DNA from: Novosphingobium sp. SG707
Lineage (GTDB): Bacteria; Pseudomonadota; Alphaproteobacteria; Sphingomonadales; Sphingomonadaceae
Assembly: GCF_012275515.1 (NCBI RefSeq)
Contig: NZ_JAAZQL010000014.1
Span: 1-64,000, forward strand
Direction: 5' to 3'
Length of the DNA stretch: 64,000 nt
The notes beneath the pieces were generated by a model. That model saw nothing but the letters and a program-made list of their open reading frames with translations. It was not told where the DNA came from and did not search any database. Shown here one piece after another: positions 42,492 to 51,488 of the stretch. A program made the translations under genes and the position numbers. Numbering within the stretch: the first letter of the stretch is position 1; each line of letters opens with the position of its first letter.

Positions 42492-42540
42492 GATTGAACC
42501 AATGTAATACATTGGTGCCAATCGACATATCCTGCCATAC
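42492..42540 (+). other. Predicted oriT with IncP-like nic site
   Basis: Palindrome ACCAATGTA-A-TACATTGGT (42498-42516), extended by GATTG (42492) and CAATC (42519-42523), is followed by CATATCCTGCCAT. TATCCTG|C (42528-42535) equals the nic core of IncP/MOBP origins, so nicking is predicted between 42534 and 42535. An inverted repeat just 5' of nic is the standard layout. It sits directly upstream of mobC-relaxase. Confidence 0.65.
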
Positions 42541-42795
42541 CTCAAATCTGCACCACTCTTATCAAAACAAGGGACTCCACTCAATCGCAAACTAGCAACG
42601 ACGTGGAGGAAGAGGAGGTTTGGAGCACCGCCGGACAACGCCTCGTCGAATTGCGGCGAGGTCCTGCGCGGAAAGTCCTTAATGCGTGCTAATCGTGCGG
42701 TCAGGCGCTGAAGGCAAAGCCTCAGACATCTGGCCATTATGCGTTCGATGCCGCATTCTTCATCGACCATATCCCCACACAATTGGAGAATGACC

Positions 42796-43068
42796 ATGGC
42801 CCGCAGGAAAGCTGAAGCTACCGATCTCGAAGCGATCAATGCTCAGCGTGAGAGGCTAAGGCAGGAACTTGCCAAGCTCGAAGCAGCGGCGAAGGCGGCC
42901 GAACTTGCGGCTATGGATGCCGGGCGAACACCTCTTCTTACGGCGCTCGACAGGGTAAAGATTCCCGCGATGGACAAGGGCGAAGCGAAGCTAATTGCAA
43001 GGGCAATTTCACAGCATGGGGCTAAAGCCGTTGCAAATTGCCTCATTACGTTGTCCATGCCAGCATGA
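42796..43068 (+). CDS. Small coiled-coil protein
   Basis: About 90 residues: MARRKAEATDLEAINAQRERLRQELAKLEAAAKAAELAAMDAGRT is a strong coiled coil; the tail MDKGEAKLIARAISQHGAKAVANCLI may be a small helical domain. GGAG lies seven bases before the ATG at 42796, which decides the start. It lies next to oriT, divergent from mobC. It could be a relaxosome or regulatory factor; function unknown. Confidence 0.6.
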   Translation: MARRKAEATDLEAINAQRERLRQELAKLEAAAKAAELAAMDAGRTPLLTALDRVKIPAMDKGEAKLIARAISQHGAKAVANCLITLSMPA

Positions 43069-43212
43069 TGGCAACGATCAGTATGGCGACCTAGTTTTTG
43101 TCTAAGCACCGGTCTATGAAGCAATCACTCAAGCTGCTTGGCAGTTACTGGCCGGGGCTCCAACCATTCGGCCATCTGACGCCGATAGACGAGTACGCCA
43201 CGCGCTAGAAAC

Positions 43213-43962
43213 TCACTCAGGCTCGATACTATCGGCTTCCCCGGGAGGGAACCCTCGGTCACGTTGTTTTTTTGCTTCTTCGATGATAGCGGGCTCGTAA
43301 ATCCTCATTATCGTCAAAGCAGCAAACACGCGGTCCCACAGGTTTGCCGAATTCACGCCCGGCGTCTTACGCCGCGCGTATGTGAGTAGCGATTCCGCAC
43401 GGGCATACAGGGCTGCAGCCTGAATAATATGGATAGCCAGGAGATCTGTGCTGATTTCAGCCCCCGCGACTAAAGGTCGTGTGCGGGCGGAAAAAACTTG
43501 GGCCTCCCGAAGGATGCTCTCGATGCGCTCAGCCACGTCCTCTGCATCGGTCAGTTCGACAATTCTCTCAAGCGAATCCAGAAGCTCATAAGGGAACGTC
43601 GGTACATCGGCTATTATGCGTTGAGTAAAATTTGGATTGTGGTCCTCAGGGTAGACCTTCGCCGCCGATGGCCACGCTGCATGCAGCGCTTCGCCAGCTT
43701 GTTGGGCGAACTCGCAAATCGAACTCAGCGTCGTCGGCAGCGACGCGCGAACTCCACGTAACCGCGCCGCCCGCTCAAAATCCGCCTGCTCCTTGACCGC
43801 TGCGATCTGCTCACGCGCCACTTCGATCTGCAGCATCGCCGCATTAACCTGCCTTTGCGCAAACCGAGCCGCGTAGAACGCTGCACCCACAGCGAGGAGC
43901 CCGGTAATCAACGTCTGAAAGTCGTAGACCCAGTGCCCCACGGCGGAGAAAATGCACTCCAC
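43213..43962 (-). CDS. Membrane-anchored hypothetical protein
   Basis: 249 residues. One N-terminal membrane helix (TLITGLLAVGAAFYAARFAQ, ~17-36) leads into a coiled coil (LQIEVAREQIAAVKEQADFERAARL), then a helical cytosolic region. No enzyme motif seen. Same strand as parA, 75 bp after the partition gene. Function unknown. Confidence 0.6.
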   Translation of the reverse strand: MECIFSAVGHWVYDFQTLITGLLAVGAAFYAARFAQRQVNAAMLQIEVAREQIAAVKEQADFERAARLRGVRASLPTTLSSICEFAQQAGEALHAAWPSAAKVYPEDHNPNFTQRIIADVPTFPYELLDSLERIVELTDAEDVAERIESILREAQVFSARTRPLVAGAEISTDLLAIHIIQAAALYARAESLLTYARRKTPGVNSANLWDRVFAALTIMRIYEPAIIEEAKKQRDRGFPPGEADSIEPE

Positions 43963-44037
43963 GCGATTACCCCCTTTCAGATCTCCAAGACCATCGACCT
44001 GCCCCGGCGTGACAAAGCTCCGAAGAGCAACCTTCTA

Positions 44038-44373
44038 TCACCCCTCGACCATCGCTCGAAAATCCGCGATCGCCTTCCAATATGCCGAATGCCCTTTGCT
44101 CTCGGTGTAGTGAATGAACCACTCGATCAGCTCTTCCGGCCCCTTCACATAAACCGTTGCCGTGGGCTGAGCGACGCGCTTGCGGCGAACTATCCCCCTG
44201 CCCTGCCCCCGATCCGTGAAGCCCACCGCCTCAGCGCGGTCCATCGCTTCACGTTCGCGCATACGATCATTTTCGATCGGTCCAGTCGGCAACCCGCCCA
44301 GATCCAACTTGGCAGGTGCCGCGCTTTCTGCGGCGGGCTTTGCGGCCCCTTTACCAAAACCAAAGTTCGTCAT
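44038..44373 (-). CDS. Small RHH-type partition protein paired with ParA
   Basis: 111 residues: Gly/Ala-rich, flexible N-terminus, then VAQPTATVYVKGPEELIEWFIHYTESKGHSAYWKAIADFRAMV, a beta-strand plus two helices as in ribbon-helix-helix DNA-binding proteins. It overlaps the parA stop by 4 bp. In type Ib partition, a small RHH protein binds the centromere and activates ParA, which fits here. Confidence 0.75.
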   Translation of the reverse strand: MTNFGFGKGAAKPAAESAAPAKLDLGGLPTGPIENDRMREREAMDRAEAVGFTDRGQGRGIVRRKRVAQPTATVYVKGPEELIEWFIHYTESKGHSAYWKAIADFRAMVEG

Positions 44374-45053
44374 TGGGGATACTCCTCTCGCATGGCCTCA
44401 ACCACAGATTGGGCCAGCTCGGCAGCGTTGGTGATCGCATTCCGAACGCCCGATGTTGTGGCATTGTCCAGTTCCGACAACAGCAAACCAAACTCGTAAA
44501 TGTCACGATAGGCAGCCCGCTCGACCAAGGCTGTTTCGAGCAGCGGCAACTCTGCCGCGCGGATGGCATCGACGATACGCTTCGCCGTCTTGGTCTCAAT
44601 CGCCGCGTTGGTGCGGCTTCTCACGAGCCGGAATGGAATGCGGCGCTCAAGGGCCTCCTCCTCCTCCTGGATGGCCTTGACGGCCTGAGCTGCCAGTTCT
44701 GCATCGATCGGCGACAGATTGAACGGCACCAGCACCATGTGCGAGCGCGCCAGTGCGCGCGAGGTCATGCGCGAGGCCGAACCTTCCAGGTCGATGATGA
44801 CAAACTGGTCTTCTTTGGAAATGCGGTCGATGGTGCCAATCATTTCCGATTCAGTCGGTCGCGGGATGACACGATAAGGCAACGGCCTGCCGGCATTGCG
44901 GCGCTTGGTCGCCCATTTCTCGATGATTGCGTTGGGGTCCGCATCGATCACGCTGACGCTTGCTCCGCTAGTCGCCAGGGTGTCGGCAAGGACCAGCGCG
45001 AGGGTCGTTTTGCCAGCCCCTCCCTTGGGATTGCCTATAGAGATAACCGCCAT
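44370..45053 (-). CDS. parA: ParA-family partition ATPase
   Basis: 227 residues. Deviant Walker A KGGAGKTT at 10-17, switch VIDADPNAIIEKW (~35-47), and IIDLEGSASRM (Walker B). Size fits type Ib ParA without an HTH. It segregates the plasmid by forming nucleoid-bound gradients. It precedes the small RHH gene, and the repeat-rich DNA at 45085-45240 upstream is the likely centromere. Confidence 0.92.
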   Translation of the reverse strand: MAVISIGNPKGGAGKTTLALVLADTLATSGASVSVIDADPNAIIEKWATKRRNAGRPLPYRVIPRPTESEMIGTIDRISKEDQFVIIDLEGSASRMTSRALARSHMVLVPFNLSPIDAELAAQAVKAIQEEEEALERRIPFRLVRSRTNAAIETKTAKRIVDAIRAAELPLLETALVERAAYRDIYEFGLLLSELDNATTSGVRNAITNAAELAQSVVEAMREEYPQ

Positions 45054-45084
45054 TCTTACCGCTCCGCCGACTGGATTTCGTTAT

Positions 45085-45240
45085 GCAAGCCTCTCGATAT
45101 CCATCGGATATTGATTCGACTATCGCACGCCTTGCTAATGCCTTTCGCAAGGCATGTCCATCGCCTATCGACTGCCTAGCGCTATACATTGCCTTGCCAT
45201 TGCGATTGCCAATCGCATGGGCTTGGCAATCGCAATCCTT
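45085..45240. repeat. Centromere-like repeats upstream of parA
   Basis: Contains a perfect inverted repeat ATTGCGATTGCCAA / TTGGCAATCGCAAT (45199-45212, 45223-45236), a GCCTTGC / GCAAGGC dyad near 45130-45155, and several TATCG/ATCG words. Type Ib centromeres lie just upstream of parA and consist of such short repeats, so this is a candidate parS and operator. Confidence 0.6.
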
Positions 45241-45275
45241 TTAGAAATCCCTTTGAATTGCGTGGTAAGGCAGAG

Positions 45276-45294
45276 GGGGCGGGAGGCCCGCCCC
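45276..45294 (-). terminator. Hairpin after the second ssb
   Basis: GGGGCGGG / CCCGCCCC with loop AGG, ten bases past the ssb stop on the minus strand. No T tract. Confidence 0.55.
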
Positions 45295-45303
45295 GAACAA
45301 AGC

Positions 45304-45639
45304 CTAGCCGCTAGACCGATCGTCAGTCGAGCCGGAGCGTGACGCGAGGACCGCCAGACCATCGCAGATCAGATCGACACCATAGACCGTCTCCCCGTCA
45401 CGATCATACTTCGTCTGGCGGACCCGACCGGTCACATGGATCAGATCTCCCGTCTCCATCTTCTGGGCGCGCTCGATGCACTGGCCAAAAAGGGTGACGC
45501 GGTTCCAATGCGTGTCATCGCACCATTCCCCATCCACCTTGCGGCCATAGTTTGCCGCTACGTTAAGGTAAGCGACCTTATCCAGGATTTCGATGCGGCC
45601 GACACGGCCAATGATGCGAAACTCGGAAATGTTCTTCAT
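45304..45639 (-). CDS. ssb: Single-stranded DNA-binding protein (second copy)
   Basis: About 111 residues: SEFRIIGRVGRIEILDKVAYLNVAANYGRKVDGEW, HWNRVTLFGQCIERAQKMETGDLIHVTGRVRQTKYDRDGETVYGVDLICD. Closely similar in order to the first SSB at 11617 but clearly diverged. AAGGA upstream supports the ATG at 45639. It lies near the predicted oriT on the strand complementary to the transferred one, so it would be among the first genes available in a recipient. Confidence 0.88.
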   Translation of the reverse strand: MKNISEFRIIGRVGRIEILDKVAYLNVAANYGRKVDGEWCDDTHWNRVTLFGQCIERAQKMETGDLIHVTGRVRQTKYDRDGETVYGVDLICDGLAVLASRSGSTDDRSSG

Positions 45640-46058
45640 GGCGATGTTCCTTATGTGTCGTTGCTGACGCACAATACCCGGCCTCCTGGCCCACAGCGGG
45701 CAAGCTGAAAAACGGAGGGTCCGCTGGCGGAAACCGTAGGCGCAAAGCGCCGATTATCTGCTTGGGGCAAAGCCCGAACGCGCAGGAGGTGGGGCAGGGG
45801 GCCAAGTGCGTCGACGGCAACAACACAAGAACATCGTGACAGGAATGACTCAAGGGCAGGTGGCAGCGAGCCCAACGCCAACCAATAAGAGAACAGCGCG
45901 TTGAAACTCACATCAAGCCGCATAGCCGAGGGTAGGGCAGGGGAGACGGCACAATCTGAACCAAAGACCGCCCAGCGTGGCGAATGTAGCCCCGCAATGG
46001 GACCGCGTGAAATCGCGACATGCCCGGTCGCCGCCCTATCTGCCAGTGAACGGTGAAG
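45640..46058 (-). other. Non-coding leader region upstream of the second ssb
   Basis: About 420 bases without a supportable gene. On the minus strand it can form several GC stems (GGCGCTTTGCGCC, GGCCAGGAGGCC, CGGGCTTTGCCC). It has a TACGGTTTCCGC word that recalls GCGGTTTC of the three leaders, but no real alignment, so it is not counted as a fourth copy. Confidence 0.45.
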
Positions 46059-46700
46059 TCAGTCCTGCAGACGTTCTGCAACTTCGCGAGCCGCCCGCTG
46101 CTCCCGCGCGATGCGGGCCAGCAAGTTCCGGCTACAACCCGTGGCGGCCATTACCTCCCGCCACGTCCGCCCATCGCCCAACATCTTGGCAATCGCAGAA
46201 TTGCGCGCTTTGTTTTCCGGGCGCCCTTTGTAGAGGCCAGCAACCTTTGCGCGGGCCGTGCCCTCCGATTGGCGTCGGCGGCGATCTTCATAATCCTTAC
46301 GCGCCACGGCGGCCAACACATCAAGCATCATGCCATTGACGGCTGCCAGCATCCGCGCCGTGAACTCATCGCCTGGCGTCGCCAAGCTCCACGACGTTGG
46401 AAGATCGAGCGCAACGATCCGCACTTGCTTCGCGTCGATCTCAGCTCGCAGCTTTGTCCAATCAGAAGAGGTAAGGCGCGAAAGCCGATCGACCTGCTCC
46501 ACCAGGAGCACATCTCCCGGTTCACAATCAACTAGCAGTCGAAACAGCTCGGGCCGATGCAGCTTCGCCCCGCTCTCGTTTTCTAAATACCGCGCGGCGA
46601 TCCGCAAACCGCGCTCTGCCGCAAAGGCGTCGAGAGCCGTCCTCGCTCGCGCGGCGTCCTGTTCAGCGGTCGAAGCTCGGAGATAGGCACGGACAAACAT
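46059..46700 (-). CDS. Serine recombinase (resolvase/invertase)
   Basis: 213 residues. Catalytic motif AYLRASTAEQD (Y6, R8, Ser10), then VEQVDRLSRLT and RIVALDLPTSW, the resolvase core; YEDRRRRQSEGTARAKVAGLYKGRPEN hinge; HTH RTWREVMAATGCSRNLLARIAR. It probably resolves plasmid multimers or cointegrates. Unlike the resolvase-like protein at 16774, all active-site residues are present. The start at 46700 gives the canonical N-terminus. Confidence 0.9.
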   Translation of the reverse strand: MFVRAYLRASTAEQDAARARTALDAFAAERGLRIAARYLENESGAKLHRPELFRLLVDCEPGDVLLVEQVDRLSRLTSSDWTKLRAEIDAKQVRIVALDLPTSWSLATPGDEFTARMLAAVNGMMLDVLAAVARKDYEDRRRRQSEGTARAKVAGLYKGRPENKARNSAIAKMLGDGRTWREVMAATGCSRNLLARIAREQRAAREVAERLQD

Positions 46701-46800
46701 GCGACGGTCTTATTTGAGTAGTCTCCTTATAGCCAGTCTTTTTTAAGCTAATTTGGCGTACATAAGAGACCAGATAATGCAAGGTCTCTTAAAGGTATAC
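46701..46800. other. Possible res site upstream of the resolvase
   Basis: AT-rich 100 bp with AAGAGACC (46764-46771) inverted as GGTCTCTT (46783-46790) and other dyads (AGTCTCC). Resolvases usually act at sites beside their gene. The heptamer AGAGACC also occurs in the 5614-5656 palindrome. Confidence 0.4.
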
Positions 46801-46861
46801 CCTAAAAGAACCAAAAACCATTCAGCATTGCCTGGCTTCGGCATTTAGTTAAACCAAGTTC

Positions 46862-46894
46862 CATTGCCGCCGCCAAGCGCAGGCGACGGCAATG
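46862..46894 (-). terminator. Hairpin after the sulfatase gene
   Basis: CATTGCCGCCGCC / GGCGACGGCAATG (one mismatch) 15 bp past the sulfatase stop. No T run, but position suggests a terminator. Confidence 0.55.
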
Positions 46895-46908
46895 TTGGGT
46901 GCGGGCGC

Positions 46909-48345
46909 TCAATTGCCCGGATCCGCCTTTCGATCCGAGGGCTGAGCGCCGATATGGTCGGCCTGAACCTTGCCCGTCACGCCTTCGGTAAAACTGGCGT
47001 CGATTTCCGGAAGCATCTGGGCATTCCATGCCTTCCATTCTGCCTCAAGGCGCAAGAACACATCCCTTTGCCGATCCTTCAGATTGGCGCGCTCAAGCGG
47101 ATCATCAACGACATTGAACAGAAAGCTGTTGTCGAGAATGCGCAGATATTTGAAATCGCCGTCCCGCATTGCGCGCTGCCGATTGGCCTTGTAACGCCAG
47201 TATAATTTACGCACTTTTGCCGAGGCGCCCCGCAAATGGGGCGTCAGGTCGATGCCGTCGGAAGGATAGGCCGTGTCCGGCGCGGTCCCCGCTGCTGCCA
47301 GCAAGGTGGGCACCCAGTCCATCGTGATGGTCATCTGTTGGCTGACGCTGCCTGGTGCGGTTACACCGGGCCAGCGGATGATGGCCGGGACGCGTATGCC
47401 GCCTTCCAGCAATTCTGTCTTCTGACCGCTGAAAGGCCATGTATCGGCAAAGCGTTCGCCGCCATTGTCGCTGGTGAAAACAACAATCGTGTTGCTGCCC
47501 AAGCCCAGCCTGTCGATTGTGGCGAGAACCCGGCCCACCTCGCGGTCCATGGCCTGCACCATCTGCGCATAGGTCTTTTGTGAACCGGCGTCGAAGGCGC
47601 GCAAGGGCGTTCCGGCAATGCGTTTGGATTCTGTCTCGTCTTCGGGTCCTTCCCATGGCCAGTGCGGGGCGTTGAAATGCAGGCTCAGGAAAAAGGGCCT
47701 TGCCTCCTTAGCATAATGTTCGACGACTTTGCAGGCCTGCGCGCCCAGCAATTCTGTCAGGTATCCGGCAGGATGGATCGGATTGTCATCATCCCAAAGA
47801 TCCTCGGAATTGCCGGTGCCGCGATGCGAGAAATAGTCGAGCGCCCCGCCCCGGAAGCCCCAGAAGTGGTCATATCCGCTCTTGAGCGGCCCATAATCGG
47901 GCAATTCGCCCAGATGCCACTTGCCCACCAGCGCGGTGCCATAACCGGCCTTGCGCAGCAGTGAGGGCAGGGTGGGATGGTCGGGAGGCAGGCCGACGTG
48001 GGGCGAGCGTTCTCCGGCCAGCGGTTCCTCCAGTCCAATCGGCAGCCGGTATTGATAACGGCCGGTAATCAGCGCCGTGCGGGTCGAGGAACAGACGGCT
48101 GAGTTGGCATAGGCCTGCATCAGGCGCATGCCGCTGCGGGCCAGACTGTCGATATGCGGCGTGTCGAAATCGCGCCTTCCATAGCATGACACATCGGCAT
48201 AACCCAGATCATCGGCCATGATGTAGATGATGTTCGGCTTGCGACCGGACTGTCCGGCCGCCCGCGCGATGCCGGTGGTCAGGGCAAGAGCCCCAACCCC
48301 GCCGGCGCTGACGACATTCCTGCGTGTAACGTTCAATTTGCTCAC
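46909..48345 (-). CDS. Sulfatase, exported
   Basis: 478 residues, alkaline-phosphatase-fold sulfatase: PNIIYIMADDLGYADVSCYG (metal Asp45, Asp46), activation motif C85-S-S-T-R89 in AVCSSTRTALITGRYQ, VGKWHLG, and IVVFTSDNGGERF. Cys85 would become formylglycine; Ser replaces the usual Pro/Ala at the third position. The N-terminus VTRRNVVSAGGVGALALTTGIARAA looks like a Tat signal, so it acts in the periplasm. It is last in an operon with a TonB receptor and FecIR-type regulators and probably desulfates an imported compound (inference). Confidence 0.88.
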   Translation of the reverse strand: MSKLNVTRRNVVSAGGVGALALTTGIARAAGQSGRKPNIIYIMADDLGYADVSCYGRRDFDTPHIDSLARSGMRLMQAYANSAVCSSTRTALITGRYQYRLPIGLEEPLAGERSPHVGLPPDHPTLPSLLRKAGYGTALVGKWHLGELPDYGPLKSGYDHFWGFRGGALDYFSHRGTGNSEDLWDDDNPIHPAGYLTELLGAQACKVVEHYAKEARPFFLSLHFNAPHWPWEGPEDETESKRIAGTPLRAFDAGSQKTYAQMVQAMDREVGRVLATIDRLGLGSNTIVVFTSDNGGERFADTWPFSGQKTELLEGGIRVPAIIRWPGVTAPGSVSQQMTITMDWVPTLLAAAGTAPDTAYPSDGIDLTPHLRGASAKVRKLYWRYKANRQRAMRDGDFKYLRILDNSFLFNVVDDPLERANLKDRQRDVFLRLEAEWKAWNAQMLPEIDASFTEGVTGKVQADHIGAQPSDRKADPGN

Positions 48346-48359
48346 GGAATATCTTCCTT

Positions 48360-51300
48360 TCAGAGTTTCAGCCGCACGCCCATGCGAAAATTCCGCCCGA
48401 TCGTGTCGTAGAATGCCGGGTTGGTAGGCAAAAAGAACGTTGTCGAAGGCACATTGGGCGGCGACACATTGAACAGATTGGACACCGCACCATAGAGTTG
48501 GAACCGCCCGCCATCGACCGTGTAGGACAGATTGAGGTTCGTGTAGAGGCGATCGGGAATTTCATTTCTGGCAATATCGACACCGTCGACAAAGGTCGCG
48601 TCGAATTTACCCTTGGCGATATAGTTCAATTGTACCGAACCGTTGAAGGAGCCAACCTGATAGGCCGTTGTGAACGATCCGCGAAACGTGGGGGTGGGGT
48701 TGACGCCATTGTTGTTGGTGCCGACCTCGCCCACGCGATCGACCGTGCCAAAGCCATTGTTGGACGTGGCGTGCAACGTATATGTTCCGATCCCGCGCAG
48801 ACTCACCTGCCCCTTGAAAAGCGGGAAGCGGTAGCTGGCCTCGACATCGATACCCTCGGTGCCAAGGCTGCCGAGATTGACATAAGGGGCGTTGATTCTG
48901 GTGATCGCGCCTGCCGAGTTACGGATGATGTTGTTGCAGAAGAACGGATCTCCGGTCGTCTGGCACGCATTGATCGTCGATGCGCCCTGAAGCGAGAGGA
49001 TTGCGTCCCGAATGTCGATCTTGAAATAATCGACCGATATTTCAAACCCGCGCACCGGCTTGAGGCCGATGCCGAAGGAAAGCGTATTGGCCGTTTCCTG
49101 CCGCAGATTGGGGTTGCCGATCAGAAACTGGCGGATCGCCACCTGCGTGTTCGTCACTGGATCGATCACATTGGCGGGCGAGGGTGATGGCGCGGCATAA
49201 AGTTCAAAGATATTGGGAGCGCGAATGTCGCGTGACCTTGTCCCGCGCAGCAGCAGCCATTTGTTGACGGTCCAGCTTAGCCCGCCTTTCCACGTCACGA
49301 CACCGCCTACCGTGCTGTAATTGGCGTAACGCACCGCACCATTGAGATCGAGGTGCTTGGCCCAGGACGCGTCGGTGGCCAGTGGTACGACTGTTTCGAG
49401 ATAGCCCTCGGTGACGTGAAACCCGCCAGCCAGCGCTTTGGGGTTTTGCTGGTTGAAACCGTCGGCCAAAGAAATCGCGTCCGCTGTTGTGTTTTGACGC
49501 TCACGGCGGTTTTCCATGCCCAGAGCAATCGACACCGGCCCTGCCCATGTGCTGAACGGTTCCCCGCGCAGGTTGGCGGCCATCACTTGTTGGCGGTAAT
49601 GTGTGTTGGTCAGGCCGTTGCCGGTGACATAGCCGATTGCGGCCTGTGAAGGCGAGCCTTGACCAAACAGGTTGATCGGCACACAACCGTTGCCCGGATT
49701 GGTCAGAGTGGATCGGCAAACGATATTGCCTGCCGCATTGCGGACTGCGTCAACCGCCAGCGTGAAATTGGCGTTGATGCGTTGGCCCAAAAGATCCTGA
49801 CGATAATCATTCACGCCAAGCTGGTAATAGGTGTCCCAGCTCCAGCTGTCGCCGAACTTGCCTTTGGCGCCAATCGCCATGCGCAGATTTTCGTTTTTGA
49901 CGCGCGCGTCAATATGGCCGATGTCATCGCTTATGCGGCCCATTGAGAAGGATGTCACACCCGCTGCCGTTGCCTGCGCCAGAACCGAGGCGGGAAGGAA
50001 GGGGTTGCTGGTCTGGATGGTGATTGTGCCGGTATCGCGCGGCTGGATGCCGAAAGATTGCGACTTATTGACGCCGTAGGAGCCTTCTGCGAACAGCGAG
50101 AGCTTGTCGTTGACCTCGAAGTCCATGTGCCCGAACGTGCTGTATCGTTCCAATCGAGGCACCAGCATCAGCCCCGCTGCCAGACTTTCGCCCGGCACAC
50201 CGCCACCGATCATCAGGAGGCTGCCCGCCGAAGTCCCGTAATTGAACTGGGATGTCGTACCGCCCGGCCCGAACATGGTGCCTTTCAGCGGACCCGAGGT
50301 GATCAGCCCTCCTGTGGTCATGGTGGACAGCCGCGCGCCATTGGTGATGATCGTTTTGGGCAGACCGCTGGGATTGGAGACGATCTGGGCGTCATTGGCG
50401 CCCCATGGACGGGTATAGATATCACCCACCCCGCCATTGTGATAATATTCCCCGGCGATCACCACATGGCCGCGCCCTCCGGCAAAACCCTTGCCAAGCA
50501 TCGCGGCAAGGCGGGTTTCGGCGTTATCGCCCTGTTGCGAAACGCCTTTCTCAAGATCGGCTTTGAAGCCCTTGAACTTATTGTTGAGGATAAGATTGAC
50601 CACCCCGGCAACCGCATCGGAACCCCATTGGGCCGAAGCGCCGCCCGTCACCACTTCGGCGCGTTCCAGCATGATCGGCGGGATCAGGTTGAGATCGACC
50701 TGATTGGCGCCGACCGTGCTGAAGGAAGGAACTGTAGGAGCGAAACGATGACCATCGACCAAAACCAGCGTGCGTGTCGGCCCCAAGGAGCGCAGGTTGG
50801 CGTAATTGGCGCCGGGGGCAAAGGGGCGTGCGCCTGCCGTACCTGTGCTGGTGGTGGGGGTGAAGGCCGGGACATCATTGAGGGCATCGGCTATGGTGAC
50901 TGATCCGCGCTGCTCCATGGCGGAGGCGCCCATAATGGTGGTCGGCGTCGGTGCGTCGTAACCGCTGCGCACCACGCGTGAACCTGTCACCACAATGTCG
51001 GCCACAGTCACCTCGGGCTGCCCGCCTTCAGGGGCGGCAGCGAGGGTGGGCGTGGAGGTAGCGGCTGTAGTAGCGCGGGCAGGAGCGGCACTGGCCGGAG
51101 CCGCCTGCGCGGCGGTGATGATGAAACCGGCGCCCGAAACGCGGTAAGACAGGCCGGTCCCAATCAGCATTTCGCGCAAGGCGCTTTCAATGCTCTGCCC
51201 CCCCTGGACAGCATGACTGCGCTTTCCGGCAACCAGGGCGGGCGTCGACAGGATCTGAGTTTGCCCGTGACGCGCTAATTGCTCCAGTGCGCTGACCAGA

Positions 51301-51410
51301 GGCTGGCCCGGTATCGAGATGCTGCTTGCCTGCGCCAAGGCAGGAGAAGCCATGCATGCGGCTATGGCTGCACCTGCCAACAAAGCGTGGCGGTCAAAGT
51401 ATCTCATCAT
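48360..51410 (-). CDS. TonB-dependent receptor with STN domain
   Basis: 1016 residues. Signal peptide (LLAGAAIAACMASPALAQ), STN domain ~30-95 (ISIPGQPLVSALEQLARHGQTQILSTPALVAGKRS), Ala-rich linker, plug domain (VVTGSRVVRSGYDAPTPTTIM, GGASAQWGSDAVAGVVNLILN), 22-strand barrel ending in an aromatic/Leu terminus (FRMGVRLKL). STN receptors signal to FecR, matching the genes upstream. It likely imports the substrate or product of the adjoining sulfatase. Start ATG 51410 follows GAGAGG. Confidence 0.93.
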   Translation of the reverse strand: MMRYFDRHALLAGAAIAACMASPALAQASSISIPGQPLVSALEQLARHGQTQILSTPALVAGKRSHAVQGGQSIESALREMLIGTGLSYRVSGAGFIITAAQAAPASAAPARATTAATSTPTLAAAPEGGQPEVTVADIVVTGSRVVRSGYDAPTPTTIMGASAMEQRGSVTIADALNDVPAFTPTTSTGTAGARPFAPGANYANLRSLGPTRTLVLVDGHRFAPTVPSFSTVGANQVDLNLIPPIMLERAEVVTGGASAQWGSDAVAGVVNLILNNKFKGFKADLEKGVSQQGDNAETRLAAMLGKGFAGGRGHVVIAGEYYHNGGVGDIYTRPWGANDAQIVSNPSGLPKTIITNGARLSTMTTGGLITSGPLKGTMFGPGGTTSQFNYGTSAGSLLMIGGGVPGESLAAGLMLVPRLERYSTFGHMDFEVNDKLSLFAEGSYGVNKSQSFGIQPRDTGTITIQTSNPFLPASVLAQATAAGVTSFSMGRISDDIGHIDARVKNENLRMAIGAKGKFGDSWSWDTYYQLGVNDYRQDLLGQRINANFTLAVDAVRNAAGNIVCRSTLTNPGNGCVPINLFGQGSPSQAAIGYVTGNGLTNTHYRQQVMAANLRGEPFSTWAGPVSIALGMENRRERQNTTADAISLADGFNQQNPKALAGGFHVTEGYLETVVPLATDASWAKHLDLNGAVRYANYSTVGGVVTWKGGLSWTVNKWLLLRGTRSRDIRAPNIFELYAAPSPSPANVIDPVTNTQVAIRQFLIGNPNLRQETANTLSFGIGLKPVRGFEISVDYFKIDIRDAILSLQGASTINACQTTGDPFFCNNIIRNSAGAITRINAPYVNLGSLGTEGIDVEASYRFPLFKGQVSLRGIGTYTLHATSNNGFGTVDRVGEVGTNNNGVNPTPTFRGSFTTAYQVGSFNGSVQLNYIAKGKFDATFVDGVDIARNEIPDRLYTNLNLSYTVDGGRFQLYGAVSNLFNVSPPNVPSTTFFLPTNPAFYDTIGRNFRMGVRLKL

Positions 51411-51488
51411 CCTCTCCTTGGATTGCTATGTTATATTCCATAAGAGTGGATGTAGGGCCGACCCCTCATCCTGATCGGCAAAAATAAT

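Noticed and set aside
45640..46058. A fourth copy of the leader repeat
   Set aside because: It is stem-rich and precedes an ssb, but only single short words match the other leaders.
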